Shown piece after piece: positions 56,424-64,000 of a DNA stretch of 64,000 bases. The position numbers and the translations under genes were made by a program. Each line of letters begins with the position of its first letter. The first letter of the stretch is position 1. The notes under the pieces were generated by a model. That model was given only the letters and a program-made list of their open reading frames with translations. It had not been told where the DNA came from and searched no databases. This DNA is from Pseudomonas sp. SST3 (GTDB taxonomy: Bacteria; Pseudomonadota; Gammaproteobacteria; Pseudomonadales; Pseudomonadaceae). The stretch lies in contig NZ_QORI02000002.1 of NCBI RefSeq assembly GCF_003325755.1, forward strand, positions 186,001 through 250,000, read 5' to 3'.

Positions 56424-57761
56424 ATGCAGCACCTGCGCCGTTTCGCCCGACCATCTACGCTGGCCCTGGCCATCTTGCTAGGGATGCAGGGTGGTGCCTG
56501 GGCCCAGCAACCGCCCGCAGAGCTGGCACCAGAGCCGATCGCGCTGGATGCCGCGAGCAACAAGGCACCGTTGCCGCTGGACGAGCTGCGCACCTTCGCC
56601 GAGGTGCTGGACCGGATCAAGGCCGCTTACGTCGAGCCGGTCGATGACAAGACCCTGCTGGAAAATGCCATCAAGGGCATGCTCAGCAATCTCGACCCGC
56701 ACTCTGCCTATCTCGAGCCTGAAGCCTTTGCAGAACTGCAGGAAAGCACCAGCGGCGAGTTCGGCGGCCTCGGGATTGAGGTCGGTATGGAAGACGGATT
56801 CATCAAGGTGGTCTCGCCGATTGACGACACACCAGCGTCGAAGGCCGGCATCGAGGCCGGCGACCTGATCGTCAAGATCGACGGCAAGCCGACCAAGGGC
56901 ATGTCCATGATGGACGCCGTCGGGATGATGCGCGGCAAACCAGGCAGCGACATTTCGCTGTCACTTGTACGCGAAGGTGGCAAGCCCTTTTCGGTCAATC
57001 TCACCCGCGCGGTGATCAAGGTCAACAGCGTCAAAAGCCAGATGCTTGAGCCCGGCTACGGCTATCTGCGCGTCACGCAATTCCAGATCAATACCGGCGA
57101 AGAGGTCGGTAAAGCACTGGCAAAAATGCGCAAGGAAAACGGCAACAAGCTCAACGGACTGGTGCTCGACCTGCGCAACAACCCGGGTGGCGTGCTGCAG
57201 GCGGCCGTGGAAGTTTCCGATCATTTCCTCACCGATGGCCTGATCGTCTATACCAAGGGCCGCATCGCCAATTCCGAGCTGCGCTTCAACGCCGACCCGG
57301 CCGATGCCAGCGAAGGCGTTTCGTTGGTTGTGCTGATCAACGGCGGCAGCGCCTCCGCTTCCGAAATCGTTGCCGGCGCCCTACAGGACCAGAAGCGTGG
57401 CGTTGTCATGGGGACCGATAGCTTCGGTAAGGGCTCGGTGCAAACCGTTTTGCCACTGAACAATGACCGCGCACTGAAGCTGACCACCGCGCTCTATTAC
57501 ACCCCGAATGGCCGTTCCATCCAGGCCCAGGGCATCGAGCCGGATATTCAGGTAACCCGCGCCAAGCTCACCCGCGAACAGGCCGTCGAAGGCGTTCGCG
57601 AAGCGGATCTGGCCGGTCATCTGGGCAATGGAAACGGCGGCCCGGAGCGCCCCACTGGCACCTCGATCACCAGCGATTCGCCACGCCCGCAGGACGAAGA
57701 CTTCCAGCTCGGCCAGGCATTGAATCTGCTCAAGGGGTTGAACCTCACCCGCGGCCAATAG
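56424..57761 (+). CDS. ctpA: Carboxy-terminal processing protease (S41 family), CtpA-like
   Basis: This is a 445-aa periplasmic serine protease with signal peptide (LALAILLGMQGGAWA, cleaved before QQPP), a PDZ domain (FGGLGIEVGMEDGFIKVVSP, AGIEAGDLIVKIDGKP) and the S41 core. The catalytic Ser is in NGGSASASEIVAGALQD and the Lys in GTDSFGKGSVQTVLPL. In P. aeruginosa the homolog, with the lipoprotein LbcA, degrades peptidoglycan crosslink hydrolases; LbcA is not in this window. The location next to envC supports a cell-wall role. Confidence 0.93.
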   Translation: MQHLRRFARPSTLALAILLGMQGGAWAQQPPAELAPEPIALDAASNKAPLPLDELRTFAEVLDRIKAAYVEPVDDKTLLENAIKGMLSNLDPHSAYLEPEAFAELQESTSGEFGGLGIEVGMEDGFIKVVSPIDDTPASKAGIEAGDLIVKIDGKPTKGMSMMDAVGMMRGKPGSDISLSLVREGGKPFSVNLTRAVIKVNSVKSQMLEPGYGYLRVTQFQINTGEEVGKALAKMRKENGNKLNGLVLDLRNNPGGVLQAAVEVSDHFLTDGLIVYTKGRIANSELRFNADPADASEGVSLVVLINGGSASASEIVAGALQDQKRGVVMGTDSFGKGSVQTVLPLNNDRALKLTTALYYTPNGRSIQAQGIEPDIQVTRAKLTREQAVEGVREADLAGHLGNGNGGPERPTGTSITSDSPRPQDEDFQLGQALNLLKGLNLTRGQ

Positions 57762-57763
57762 CG

Positions 57764-58576
57764 GTGTCGCGGGCTGCATACCTGCTGCTGGGGATTCTTG
57801 CACCACTGCTGATGATTGGCGCACCGGATGCTGGCGCCGACCCGGCAGATGGAGCGGAACGCTTGGCCGCCATATCACGGATGCCGAAGCTGGCTCTGGT
57901 GATTGATGATCTGGGCCAGCATGCGGCTCGGGATGCTCGCGTTCTCGCCTTGCCCGGCCCGGTGGCCATGGCGATTCTGCCAGACAGCCGCCACGCCACA
58001 AAACTGGCTGAGCGGGCCAATGCCGCAGGTAAAACGGTCATGTTGCACCTGCCCATGGCACCCGCTGGCGGCCCCTATGCCTGGCAACCGCAACTGGAGC
58101 AGACCGAGCTGATCCGCCGTCTGCACAGCGCGCTGGCAAAGGTCCCGCACGCTAGCGGCGTGAACAATCACATGGGTAGCCAGATGACGGATCAACCGCA
58201 GCCCATGGCGTCCTTGATGGGCGAACTGCAGCAGCGCCACCTGTTCTTTCTCGACAGCCGCACCAATGCCAGGACGGTAGCCGCCGCCACGGCACAGCGA
58301 ATCGGGCTGGCCAGCCTATCGCGCGATATTTTCCTCGATGACGATCCCAGCCCCGCCGCCGTCACTGCGCAGTTCCGCACGGCTGTCCGCCTGGCTCGCA
58401 AGCAGGGCTCAGTGGTCATCATTGGGCATCCGTACCCGAGCACATTGGCGTTGCTGGAGCAGGAATTACCGCGCCTGCGTGCTCAGGGGATCGATTGGGT
58501 GGATATCGGTCAGATGATCGCCACCCGAGGCAACCGCGCAACGGTTGCTCATGGCACGCTCGGCGTTTACCGCTGA
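57764..58576 (+). CDS. Divergent polysaccharide deacetylase family protein (YibQ-like)
   Basis: This is a 270-aa exported protein from GTG 57764, two bases after ctpA. The N-terminus is a signal peptide (AAYLLLGILAPLLMIGAPDA). The domain is the divergent NodB-like fold: LALVIDDLGQHAARDARVLA (double Asp), TVMLHLPMAP, ASGVNNHMGSQMT (His), HLFFLDSRTNARTVA and VVIIGHPYPSTLALLEQEL (His). Metal-binding positions remain, but the substrate is unproven. Genetic neighbours (envC, ctpA) imply a cell-envelope task. Confidence 0.92.
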   Translation: MSRAAYLLLGILAPLLMIGAPDAGADPADGAERLAAISRMPKLALVIDDLGQHAARDARVLALPGPVAMAILPDSRHATKLAERANAAGKTVMLHLPMAPAGGPYAWQPQLEQTELIRRLHSALAKVPHASGVNNHMGSQMTDQPQPMASLMGELQQRHLFFLDSRTNARTVAAATAQRIGLASLSRDIFLDDDPSPAAVTAQFRTAVRLARKQGSVVIIGHPYPSTLALLEQELPRLRAQGIDWVDIGQMIATRGNRATVAHGTLGVYR

Positions 58577-58585
58577 GGGTTCTGA

Positions 58586-59332
58586 TCAGAGATAGCGGCG
58601 CATAATCGCATCGATCACGCCGTCACTCTTCATCTCGTCCAAAGCGTTCTGCAGCCGCGTAACGACTTCGTCTGGCGTCTGCTTGTTGAACGCGAGGAAC
58701 AGCTGCGCATCGTTGAACCGCAATACCGTAGGCAGCCCGCTCACCCCCTCCTGCTTGGCCAGGTAGGGGCCGACCGGATCGGTGGTAGCCCAAAGATCTA
58801 TTTGTCCCTTGAGCAGCTTGCCGATGTTTTCCTGGTCGCGCAGTGAGTTGATCGGCTGGAATCCGTTGGCTTCCAGATGCTGGCTGACCGCATCGTTCTT
58901 GTAGGCGCCGACCCGGTACTGCTGCGCCTGCTGAAGCGAACTCAAACGCAACGGACTACCGGGCGGTGCCAGCAGCACCCAGCCGGTGCTGGCAAGCGGC
59001 CCGACCCACTTGAACAATGGCTCACGCTCCGGGGTATAGGTGGTGGAAAACAGTCCCTGGTCCGGCTGTTCCAGCACCTGCTTGTAGATGCGCTCCCAAG
59101 GGAAACGCAGCGTCAGGCTGTAGGTAATTCCGGCACGCTTGAACATCTCGCGCACGATGTCGGCGTTGATTCCGCTGATATTGCTGTCCGCCGCATAGTT
59201 CTTGCCATCAGCCGCCATATTGAATGGCGGAAAATTCTCGGTCAGCAGTACCATTTTATAATCGTCCGGCAGTGCAGCCTTGGCCGAGGCGGCCATTAAC
59301 ATCAGCAGTCCGGCCGCTAGAATTCGTTTCAT
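58586..59332 (-). CDS. Periplasmic solute-binding protein (SBP family 3), paralog A
   Basis: This is 248 aa from ATG 59332 (MKRILAAGLLMLMAASAKAA signal). The SBP_bac_3 fold is seen in MVLLTENFPPFNMAADGKNY, SGINADIVREMFKRAGITYS and WERIYKQVLEQPDQGLFSTT. The closest relative is the next gene (59630-60376), with the same length and motifs, so the two are tandem duplicates. There is no permease or ATPase nearby, so it may serve a distant ABC system or act as a ligand sensor. P. aeruginosa has similar genes before hisF1. Confidence 0.85.
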   Translation of the reverse strand: MKRILAAGLLMLMAASAKAALPDDYKMVLLTENFPPFNMAADGKNYAADSNISGINADIVREMFKRAGITYSLTLRFPWERIYKQVLEQPDQGLFSTTYTPEREPLFKWVGPLASTGWVLLAPPGSPLRLSSLQQAQQYRVGAYKNDAVSQHLEANGFQPINSLRDQENIGKLLKGQIDLWATTDPVGPYLAKQEGVSGLPTVLRFNDAQLFLAFNKQTPDEVVTRLQNALDEMKSDGVIDAIMRRYL

Positions 59333-59629
59333 CAAACTTCCCCCACGTCTGCAAGTGCTTCAGGCCGACAGCTCGCCGACACGCGCCGTGCGGCTGCCGC
59401 TTCGTTAGGTGTAGCAACTTGTGAACCAGACGCAGCGAGGCCGCCTTCCGGATGAGACGTGGCGCACAGAATTCGCGCATCATTTTGCCATCACCGCCAT
59501 GCATGGTGGTGCCTGGCGTGCAGACAGAGGGCGACGACACGCGGGAGAGGTCAGCGGGCGCTCTGCAATAGAGCACCGCTGGGTCGAGGCCTAGCGGCGG
59601 CGGGGTTTATCGCCGGTCAATGTGATCGG
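59333..59629. other. Gap between the two binding-protein genes
   Basis: This 297-bp gap has no gene. A weak inverted repeat GCTCTGCAATAGAGC (59560-59574) is the only visible structure; it lies downstream of the 59630-60376 gene in the transcription direction. Confidence 0.3.
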
Positions 59630-60376
59630 TCAGAGGTAGCGGCCGGTGATGGTATTTACCGTACCGTCTGCGCGCATCTGGTCCAGCGCGGCCTGCAGCT
59701 TTTCCACCGTCTCGTCGGAAACCTGCTTGTTCAGCGCCAGAAACAGCTCGGCACTGTCGAAACGCAGCACTCGCTTGAGTCCATTTACGCCTTGCTGCTT
59801 CGCCAGGAAGCGTCCGGCTGGGTCGCCCGTCGCCCAGAGATCAATAGTGCCGCTCTGCAGCTTCTCGACGTTGGTCTGGTCGCGCAGCGCCAGCGAGGGC
59901 TGCAGCCCCTGGGCAACGAGATGCTCACCGATGGCGTCACCCTTGTAGGCACCAATCCGATACTGCCTGGCCTGCTCGAGACTGTTGAGCTCGATGGTGC
60001 TGTCACCACGCGCCAATAGCACCCAGTCATCCGGCCCGATAGGCCCTACCCACTTGAACAGTGCTTCACGCTCAGGCAGCCGAGCCGTCACGAACACGCC
60101 ATACCCCGGCGTTTCCAGAGCCATCTTGTAGATGCGCTCCCAGGGGAAGCGCAAGGTAAGGGTGTAATCGACACCGGCCCGCTGGAACATCTCGCGAATG
60201 ATATCGGTGGCGATACCCCTGATATTTTCATCTCGGGCGAAGTTCTTGCCGTCAGCCGCCATGTTGTAGGGCGGAAAGTTCTCGGTAAGCAGATCGATTT
60301 GTTCCGGAGCGGCCTGGGCAGAGGCAGCGGCCAGCGTCAGATTGGCCACCAGGGCAAGAAGCGTGAATTTGAACAT
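59630..60376 (-). CDS. Periplasmic solute-binding protein (SBP family 3), paralog B
   Basis: This is 248 aa from ATG 60376 (MFKFTLLALVANLTLAAASA signal, AQAAPEQ cleavage), preceded by AAGGAAACAAGCA. The mature protein shows LLTENFPPYNMAADGKNFAR, IRGIATDIIREMFQRAGVDY and LTLRFPWERIYKMALETPG. It is a clear sister of the downstream gene. It follows hisF by 69 bp on the same strand, with a small hairpin (60396-60410) in the gap, so some read-through from the his operon is possible. The ligand is unknown; polar amino acids are typical of the family. Confidence 0.85.
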   Translation of the reverse strand: MFKFTLLALVANLTLAAASAQAAPEQIDLLTENFPPYNMAADGKNFARDENIRGIATDIIREMFQRAGVDYTLTLRFPWERIYKMALETPGYGVFVTARLPEREALFKWVGPIGPDDWVLLARGDSTIELNSLEQARQYRIGAYKGDAIGEHLVAQGLQPSLALRDQTNVEKLQSGTIDLWATGDPAGRFLAKQQGVNGLKRVLRFDSAELFLALNKQVSDETVEKLQAALDQMRADGTVNTITGRYL

Positions 60377-60395
60377 TGCTTGTTTCCTTGAATAC

Positions 60396-60410
60396 GGGCG
60401 CAAACCGCCC
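60396..60410. promoter_or_regulatory. Small stem-loop between hisF and paralog B
   Basis: GGGCG (60396-60400) and CGCCC (60406-60410) pair over CAAAC. On the minus strand no T-run follows. It is weak as a terminator for the his operon. Confidence 0.35.
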
Positions 60411-60445
60411 GACCACGTCCCTGAAAAGTTTTATTCGAAGCAGGC

Positions 60446-61216
60446 TCAGCGCATGACGATGCCACAGCTGGCCATATAGGCCTTGGCCTCCGGCACGGTG
60501 TACTCGCCAAAGTGGAAGATGCTGGCGGCCAGCACCGCATCGGCCTTGCCCTCGATGATGCCATCGGCCAGATGCTGCAGGTTGCCGACGCCACCAGAAG
60601 CGATCACCGGAATGTGGACTGCCTCGCTGATGGCCCGTGTGACACCCAGGTCATAACCGCTCTTCACGCCGTCCTGGTCCATGCTGGTCAGGAGGATCTC
60701 GCCGGCGCCCAGCGCCTCCATCTTCTGTGCCCAGAGCACGGCGTCCAACCCGGTAGGCTTGCGACCGCCATGGGTAAAGATTTCCCATCGCGGCGCTTCG
60801 CCCGGCGCGGATACCCGCTTGGCATCAATCGCGACGACGATGCACTGCGAGCCGAAGCGCTCGGCAGCCTCGCCAACGAATTCGGGCGTAAACACCGCAG
60901 CGGTATTGATCGACACCTTGTCGGCGCCGGCATTCAGAAGGTTGCGAATGTCTTGCACGCTTCGCACGCCACCACCCACCGTCAGCGGGATGAATACCTG
61001 GCTGGCCATGCGTTCGACGGTGTGCAATGTGGTGTCGCGGTTGTCGACACTGGCGGTAATGTCGAGAAAGGTGATCTCGTCAGCGCCCTGCTCGTCGTAG
61101 CGACGAGCAATCTCCACCGGATCGCCGGCGTCGCGGATGTTCTCGAACTGGACGCCCTTGACCACGCGGCCGTTGTCCACGTCGAGGCAGGGAATGATGC
61201 GTTTGGCGAGGGCCAT
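60446..61216 (-). CDS. hisF: Imidazole glycerol phosphate synthase, cyclase subunit
   Basis: This is the TIM-barrel cyclase of the HisH-HisF synthase that forms imidazole glycerol phosphate and AICAR. It is 256 aa. Catalytic Asp residues lie in [15 protein letters not shown] and [11 protein letters not shown]. Phosphate-binding loops are [15 protein letters not shown] and [26 protein letters not shown] precedes the ATG. A repeat with hairpin separates it from hisA. Confidence 0.97.
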   Translation of the reverse strand: MALAKRIIPCLDVDNGRVVKGVQFENIRDAGDPVEIARRYDEQGADEITFLDITASVDNRDTTLHTVERMASQVFIPLTVGGGVRSVQDIRNLLNAGADKVSINTAAVFTPEFVGEAAERFGSQCIVVAIDAKRVSAPGEAPRWEIFTHGGRKPTGLDAVLWAQKMEALGAGEILLTSMDQDGVKSGYDLGVTRAISEAVHIPVIASGGVGNLQHLADGIIEGKADAVLAASIFHFGEYTVPEAKAYMASCGIVMR

Positions 61217-61229
61217 GCGTTTCTCCGGA

Positions 61230-61293
61230 AGAGCTTGAAGCTTTGGGTCCAGAAGCCGGAAGCCGGCCGAGCTGCTTGGCCTCCGGCTTCCAG
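61230..61293. repeat. Intergenic repeat with hairpin between hisA and hisF, copy 3
   Basis: AGAGCTTGAAGCTTTGGGTC leads into GAAGCCGGA (61252-61260), which pairs with TCCGGCTTC (61282-61290). The tandem GAAGC-type units and inverted partners resemble the repeats at 42464 and 55009. Confidence 0.6.
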
Positions 61294-61304
61294 TTCATGA
61301 CTCG

Positions 61305-62048
61305 TTACTCGTCTTTAAATTTGAGATCGCAGAGCGCCTGCGCCTCGGCCACATCGAGGGTGCCCTCGTAGATGGCGCGGCCGGTGATGGCACCGATGAT
61401 CCCGGGGGTATTGGTATCGAGCAGCTTCTGGATATCGCCGACATTGTGGATGCCGCCCGAGGCGATTACCGGAATGCGGCTGGCGTTGGCCAGCGCGACC
61501 GTGGCTTCGACATTGCAGCCTTGCATCATGCCGTCCTTGGCGATGTCGGTATAGACGATCGCCGAGACGCCATCGGCCTCGAAGCGGCGTGCCAGGTCCA
61601 CGGCCTGCACGCTGCTGACTTCGGCCCAGCCATCGGTGGCAACGAAGCCGTCCTTGGCGTCCAGACCAACGATGACCTTGCCCGGAAAGGCGCGGCAGGC
61701 CTCGCCGACGAACTCCGGCTGCTTGACCGCCTTGGTACCGATGATCACGTAGCTGACGCCGGCGCGCACGTAATGCTCGATGGTTTCCAGCGAGCGGATG
61801 CCACCGCCGATCTGGATCGGCAGGTTCGGATAGCGCTTGGCGATCGCCGTGACAACTTCGCCGTTGACCGGCTGGCCCTCGAAAGCACCGTTGAGATCGA
61901 CCAGATGCAGACGGCGGCAACCGGCCTCGACCCACTTGGCGGCCATGGCTACGGGGTCATCGGAGAACACCGTGGCGTCATCCATCAGGCCCTGACGCAG
62001 ACGCACGCAGGCGCCGTCTTTCAGATCGATTGCGGGGATAATCAGCAT
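61305..62048 (-). CDS. hisA: ProFAR isomerase
   Basis: This TIM-barrel isomerase of histidine biosynthesis converts ProFAR to PRFAR. It is 247 aa. It shows [54 protein letters not shown] and [16 protein letters not shown]. It is the fourth gene of hisB-hisH-DUF2164-hisA-hisF. Confidence 0.97.
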   Translation of the reverse strand: MLIIPAIDLKDGACVRLRQGLMDDATVFSDDPVAMAAKWVEAGCRRLHLVDLNGAFEGQPVNGEVVTAIAKRYPNLPIQIGGGIRSLETIEHYVRAGVSYVIIGTKAVKQPEFVGEACRAFPGKVIVGLDAKDGFVATDGWAEVSSVQAVDLARRFEADGVSAIVYTDIAKDGMMQGCNVEATVALANASRIPVIASGGIHNVGDIQKLLDTNTPGIIGAITGRAIYEGTLDVAEAQALCDLKFKDE

Positions 62049-62085
62049 GGCTCGAACCTGTTCAAATCTGGGAATCGGTTAAAGG

Positions 62086-62346
62086 TCAGCTCTTTTCGAG
62101 CGCCCACAAGTCGCTTTCGATGCTTTCGAACCTGTCTTTCAGGTGTGTCTGCACATCGAAAATCGCCTTGTTGTAGTAGAGCGGAGCAATCTCACGCGCA
62201 AACAGATCGAGCACTTCCTGCGCCTCGAAGGAGCCAAGCTCCAGTTCGAAACGCTCTTCTAGAAAACGCTTGATGGTCTGCTGCGCAGCCTGTTCCTGAG
62301 CGGAATCCAGCGTCAGGAGCGGCGGCTTGAGCTTGGCCCGGCTCAT
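62086..62346 (-). CDS. DUF2164 family protein inside the his operon
   Basis: This 86-aa protein is acidic and helical (EQAAQQTIKRFLEERFELEL, IAPLYYNKAIFDVQTHLKDR). It matches DUF2164, a small family of unknown function. Its start codon directly abuts the hisH stop, with no gap, and hisA follows 37 bp later, so it is produced with HisH and HisA. A role in histidine synthesis has not been shown. Confidence 0.88.
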   Translation of the reverse strand: MSRAKLKPPLLTLDSAQEQAAQQTIKRFLEERFELELGSFEAQEVLDLFAREIAPLYYNKAIFDVQTHLKDRFESIESDLWALEKS

Positions 62347-62985
62347 TTACCAGCGACCATCCCAGGCGGCGAAGTTCTGCAGCAGTTGCAGGCCGTGGGT
62401 GTGGCTTTTCTCGGGGTGGAATTGCACGGCGAAGCGCGAACCATCGGCAAGCGCCGCAGCGAATTCCTTGCCGTAATGGCCGCGACCGACTACTTGTCGT
62501 GGACTGCCCGCCTCGGCGTAGTAGCTGTGCACGAAATAAAAACGGCCGCCGGCAGGAATGTTGTGCCAGAGGGGGTGAGCGATCGCCTGCTCTACCTCGT
62601 TCCATCCCATGTGCGGGACCTTCAGGCGCTCACCGTCCTCTTCCAGATCCTTGCCGAAGAAGCGCACCTGGCCGGGGAACAGGCCGATGCAATCCACACC
62701 ACCGTTCTCCTCGCTACGCTCCATCAACGCCTGCATGCCCACGCAGATGCCGAGGAAGGGACGATCAACGCTGACTTCACGCACCAGCTCGTCGAACCCC
62801 AGACGGCGAATTTCGGCCATGCAATCGCGGATCGCGCCGACGCCGGGAAACACGACCCGATCGGCTTCGCGAATCACCTGAGCATCGCTGGTAACCAGGA
62901 CCCTGCCGGCGCCGACATGCTCAAGCGCTTTGGCGACCGAGTGCAGGTTGCCCATGCCGTAGTCGATGACAGCGACCGTCTGCAT
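62347..62985 (-). CDS. hisH: Imidazole glycerol phosphate synthase, glutaminase subunit
   Basis: This class I glutamine amidotransferase supplies ammonia to HisF. It is 212 aa from ATG 62985, which overlaps the hisB stop by one base (TAATG); a TTG three codons upstream is less likely. The nucleophile is Cys81 in [15 protein letters not shown]; the His-Glu pair lies in [18 protein letters not shown]. The oxyanion segment VFPGVGAI is present. Confidence 0.96.
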   Translation of the reverse strand: MQTVAVIDYGMGNLHSVAKALEHVGAGRVLVTSDAQVIREADRVVFPGVGAIRDCMAEIRRLGFDELVREVSVDRPFLGICVGMQALMERSEENGGVDCIGLFPGQVRFFGKDLEEDGERLKVPHMGWNEVEQAIAHPLWHNIPAGGRFYFVHSYYAEAGSPRQVVGRGHYGKEFAAALADGSRFAVQFHPEKSHTHGLQLLQNFAAWDGRW

Positions 62986-63578
62986 TACAGGCAACCCTTT
63001 GTCGACGGCATCTGCCCAGCCATGCGCTCATCCAGTGTCACTGCCATGCGCAGCGCTCGGCCGAAGGCCTTGAACACGGTTTCGATCTGGTGATGGGTGT
63101 TGTGCCCGCGAAGGTTATCGATGTGCAGGGTGACCAAGGCATGGTTGACGAAGCCCTGGAAGAACTCCTGGAACAGATCGACATCGAAGCCGCCGACGGT
63201 TGCGCGGGTATAGGGAACATGCATCTGTAGACCCGGCCGCCCCGAAAAGTCGATGACCACACGCGACAGCGCCTCGTCCAGCGGCACGTAGGAATGCCCG
63301 TAGCGGGTCATGCCTTTTTTGTCACCAATGGCCTTGGCGAACGCCTGGCCCAGGGTGATGCCGACGTCCTCCACGGTGTGGTGGTCGTCGATGTGCAGAT
63401 CGCCCTGGCATTCGATATCCAGATCGATCAGGCCGTGGCGAGCGATCTGGTCGAGCATATGCTCGAGAAAGGGCACGCCGATGGCGAAGCGGCTCTTGCC
63501 GGTGCCGTCCAGGTTGATGGTGGCCTTGACCTGGGTTTCCAGGGTGTTGCGCTCTACGCAAGCCGTACGTTCGGACAT
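62985..63578 (-). CDS. hisB: Imidazoleglycerol-phosphate dehydratase
   Basis: This Mn enzyme converts imidazole glycerol phosphate to imidazole acetol phosphate. It is 197 aa from ATG 63578 ([20 protein letters not shown]), the monofunctional form usual in Pseudomonas; an upstream open frame to 63728 crosses the promoter and is rejected. Metal-binding histidine motifs are [48 protein letters not shown]. It is the first gene of the operon. Confidence 0.97.
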   Translation of the reverse strand: MSERTACVERNTLETQVKATINLDGTGKSRFAIGVPFLEHMLDQIARHGLIDLDIECQGDLHIDDHHTVEDVGITLGQAFAKAIGDKKGMTRYGHSYVPLDEALSRVVIDFSGRPGLQMHVPYTRATVGGFDVDLFQEFFQGFVNHALVTLHIDNLRGHNTHHQIETVFKAFGRALRMAVTLDERMAGQMPSTKGCL

Positions 63579-63795
63579 CAACAGCTCCGCTGATCGTGGG
63601 GCGAAAAAGAGAGGCATTATAGGCCTAAACGACCATCGAGGATACGCGCCCGACCGTGGCTCGGCGCCCTGCAGGAGCGGCAAGGCCAGACACCCCGGAG
63701 CGATCGCCCATGATGCGCCGGGCAGCACGCTGTCGTGCGATTGCCAAATAGCAGGGTTATGCTTGCTGGCATCACCGACAACGCATCAGGTTCAC
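63579..63795. promoter_or_regulatory. Divergent promoter region hisB operon / PanZ-like gene
   Basis: A minus-strand -10 TATAAT (plus ATTATA at 63616-63621) lies 38 bp before hisB; its -35 is weak (TATCCT at 17 bp). I see no leader peptide with a histidine run, so attenuation of the enterobacterial type is not expected. No operator was identified. Confidence 0.5.
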
Positions 63796-64000
63796 ATGCC
63801 CGTTTACGTCGAAAGCATCACCGAGCCCAGCCAGCAGGACCGTATCGACCTGGCGAAAATCTTCGCCGACGCGCCGGATTGGCTGTTGGCGCCTCATGCA
63901 AGTGCCGAAGCGCTGATCGACAGCGCGCTAACCCATGGCACGCTGATCGCCGGTCGCTTCAATGACCGCCTTCTCGGTGCAGCCCTGCTGCAGCGCGGTG
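63796..64000 (+). CDS. PanZ/GNAT-like acetyl-CoA sensor (N-terminal part; cut by window edge)
   Basis: The gene is open from ATG 63796 to the right edge, 68 codons. It reads MPVYVESITEPSQQDRIDLA, then KIFADAPDWLLAPHASAEAL and IAGRFNDRLLGAALLQRG. The last segment is like the first core strands of a GNAT acetyltransferase. In Pseudomonas a PanZ-like protein of this kind lies next to hisB; PanZ/PanM controls aspartate decarboxylase maturation and pantothenate synthesis. The acetyl-CoA motif lies beyond the window, so the call is provisional. Confidence 0.65.
   Translation, partial: MPVYVESITEPSQQDRIDLAKIFADAPDWLLAPHASAEALIDSALTHGTLIAGRFNDRLLGAALLQRG

Overview
The window is a GC-rich gammaproteobacterial chromosome segment. 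It most resembles the Pseudomonas/Stutzerimonas (P. stutzeri) group. The grounds are the algB-kinB pair, a diheme cytochrome c4 of the P. stutzeri type, Pseudomonas-type REP sequences, a 6S RNA between zapA and the formyl-THF cyclo-ligase gene, and gene orders I recognise from P. aeruginosa (PA5483-5492, PA5213-5234, PA5128-5143, PA075x). I see no rRNA, tRNA, CRISPR array, prophage or complete insertion sequence. It is mainly core chromosome, densely coded on both strands.

Layout. 1-7832 (minus): recC-recB-recD, the RecBCD nuclease. recD runs off the left edge, recB carries an apparent one-base frameshift, and recC contains REP-like DNA read in frame. 8061-9755: a Na/phosphate cotransporter. 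9867-13508 (minus): a TAXI-type TRAP transporter (binding protein, then fused permease). 13921-15819: a membrane diguanylate cyclase. 15821-23386: a tricarboxylate uptake locus, with the two-component pair tctD-tctE divergent from an OprD-family porin, tctC, tctB, tctA and an AbrB-like membrane protein. 23430-26228 (minus): a fused spore-maturation-type membrane protein, a MITE-like element, and three small stress-type genes.

26535-36084 is a PA5483-5492-like block: algB, kinB, a DUF1330 gene, an ampDh2-like amidase, a diguanylate cyclase overlapping an EEP-family phosphatase/nuclease gene, dsbA, cytochrome c4 and engB. 36148-51992 is a PA5213-5234-like block: gcvT-gcvH-gcvP, a Fur-box-preceded ferric-iron binding protein and permease, two ubiquinone-biosynthesis hydroxylases, pepP, ygfB, a TIGR02449-type gene, zapA, 6S RNA, formyl-THF cyclo-ligase, an EVE-domain gene, a FliL-like gene and a quinone oxidoreductase. 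52080-63578 is a PA5128-5143-like block: secB, grxC, a rhodanese-like gene, gpmI, envC, ctpA, a divergent polysaccharide deacetylase, two paralogous periplasmic binding proteins and hisB-hisH-DUF2164-hisA-hisF. A truncated PanZ/GNAT-like gene reaches the right edge.

No wholly new multi-gene system is evident. The most useful leads are the recB frameshift, REP-like insertions translated inside recC, a 197-bp element with imperfect terminal inverted repeats, a palindrome cluster in the tct divergent promoter, a Fur box inside a promoter, and a recurring design in which a stem-loop follows the binding-protein gene of three different transporters.
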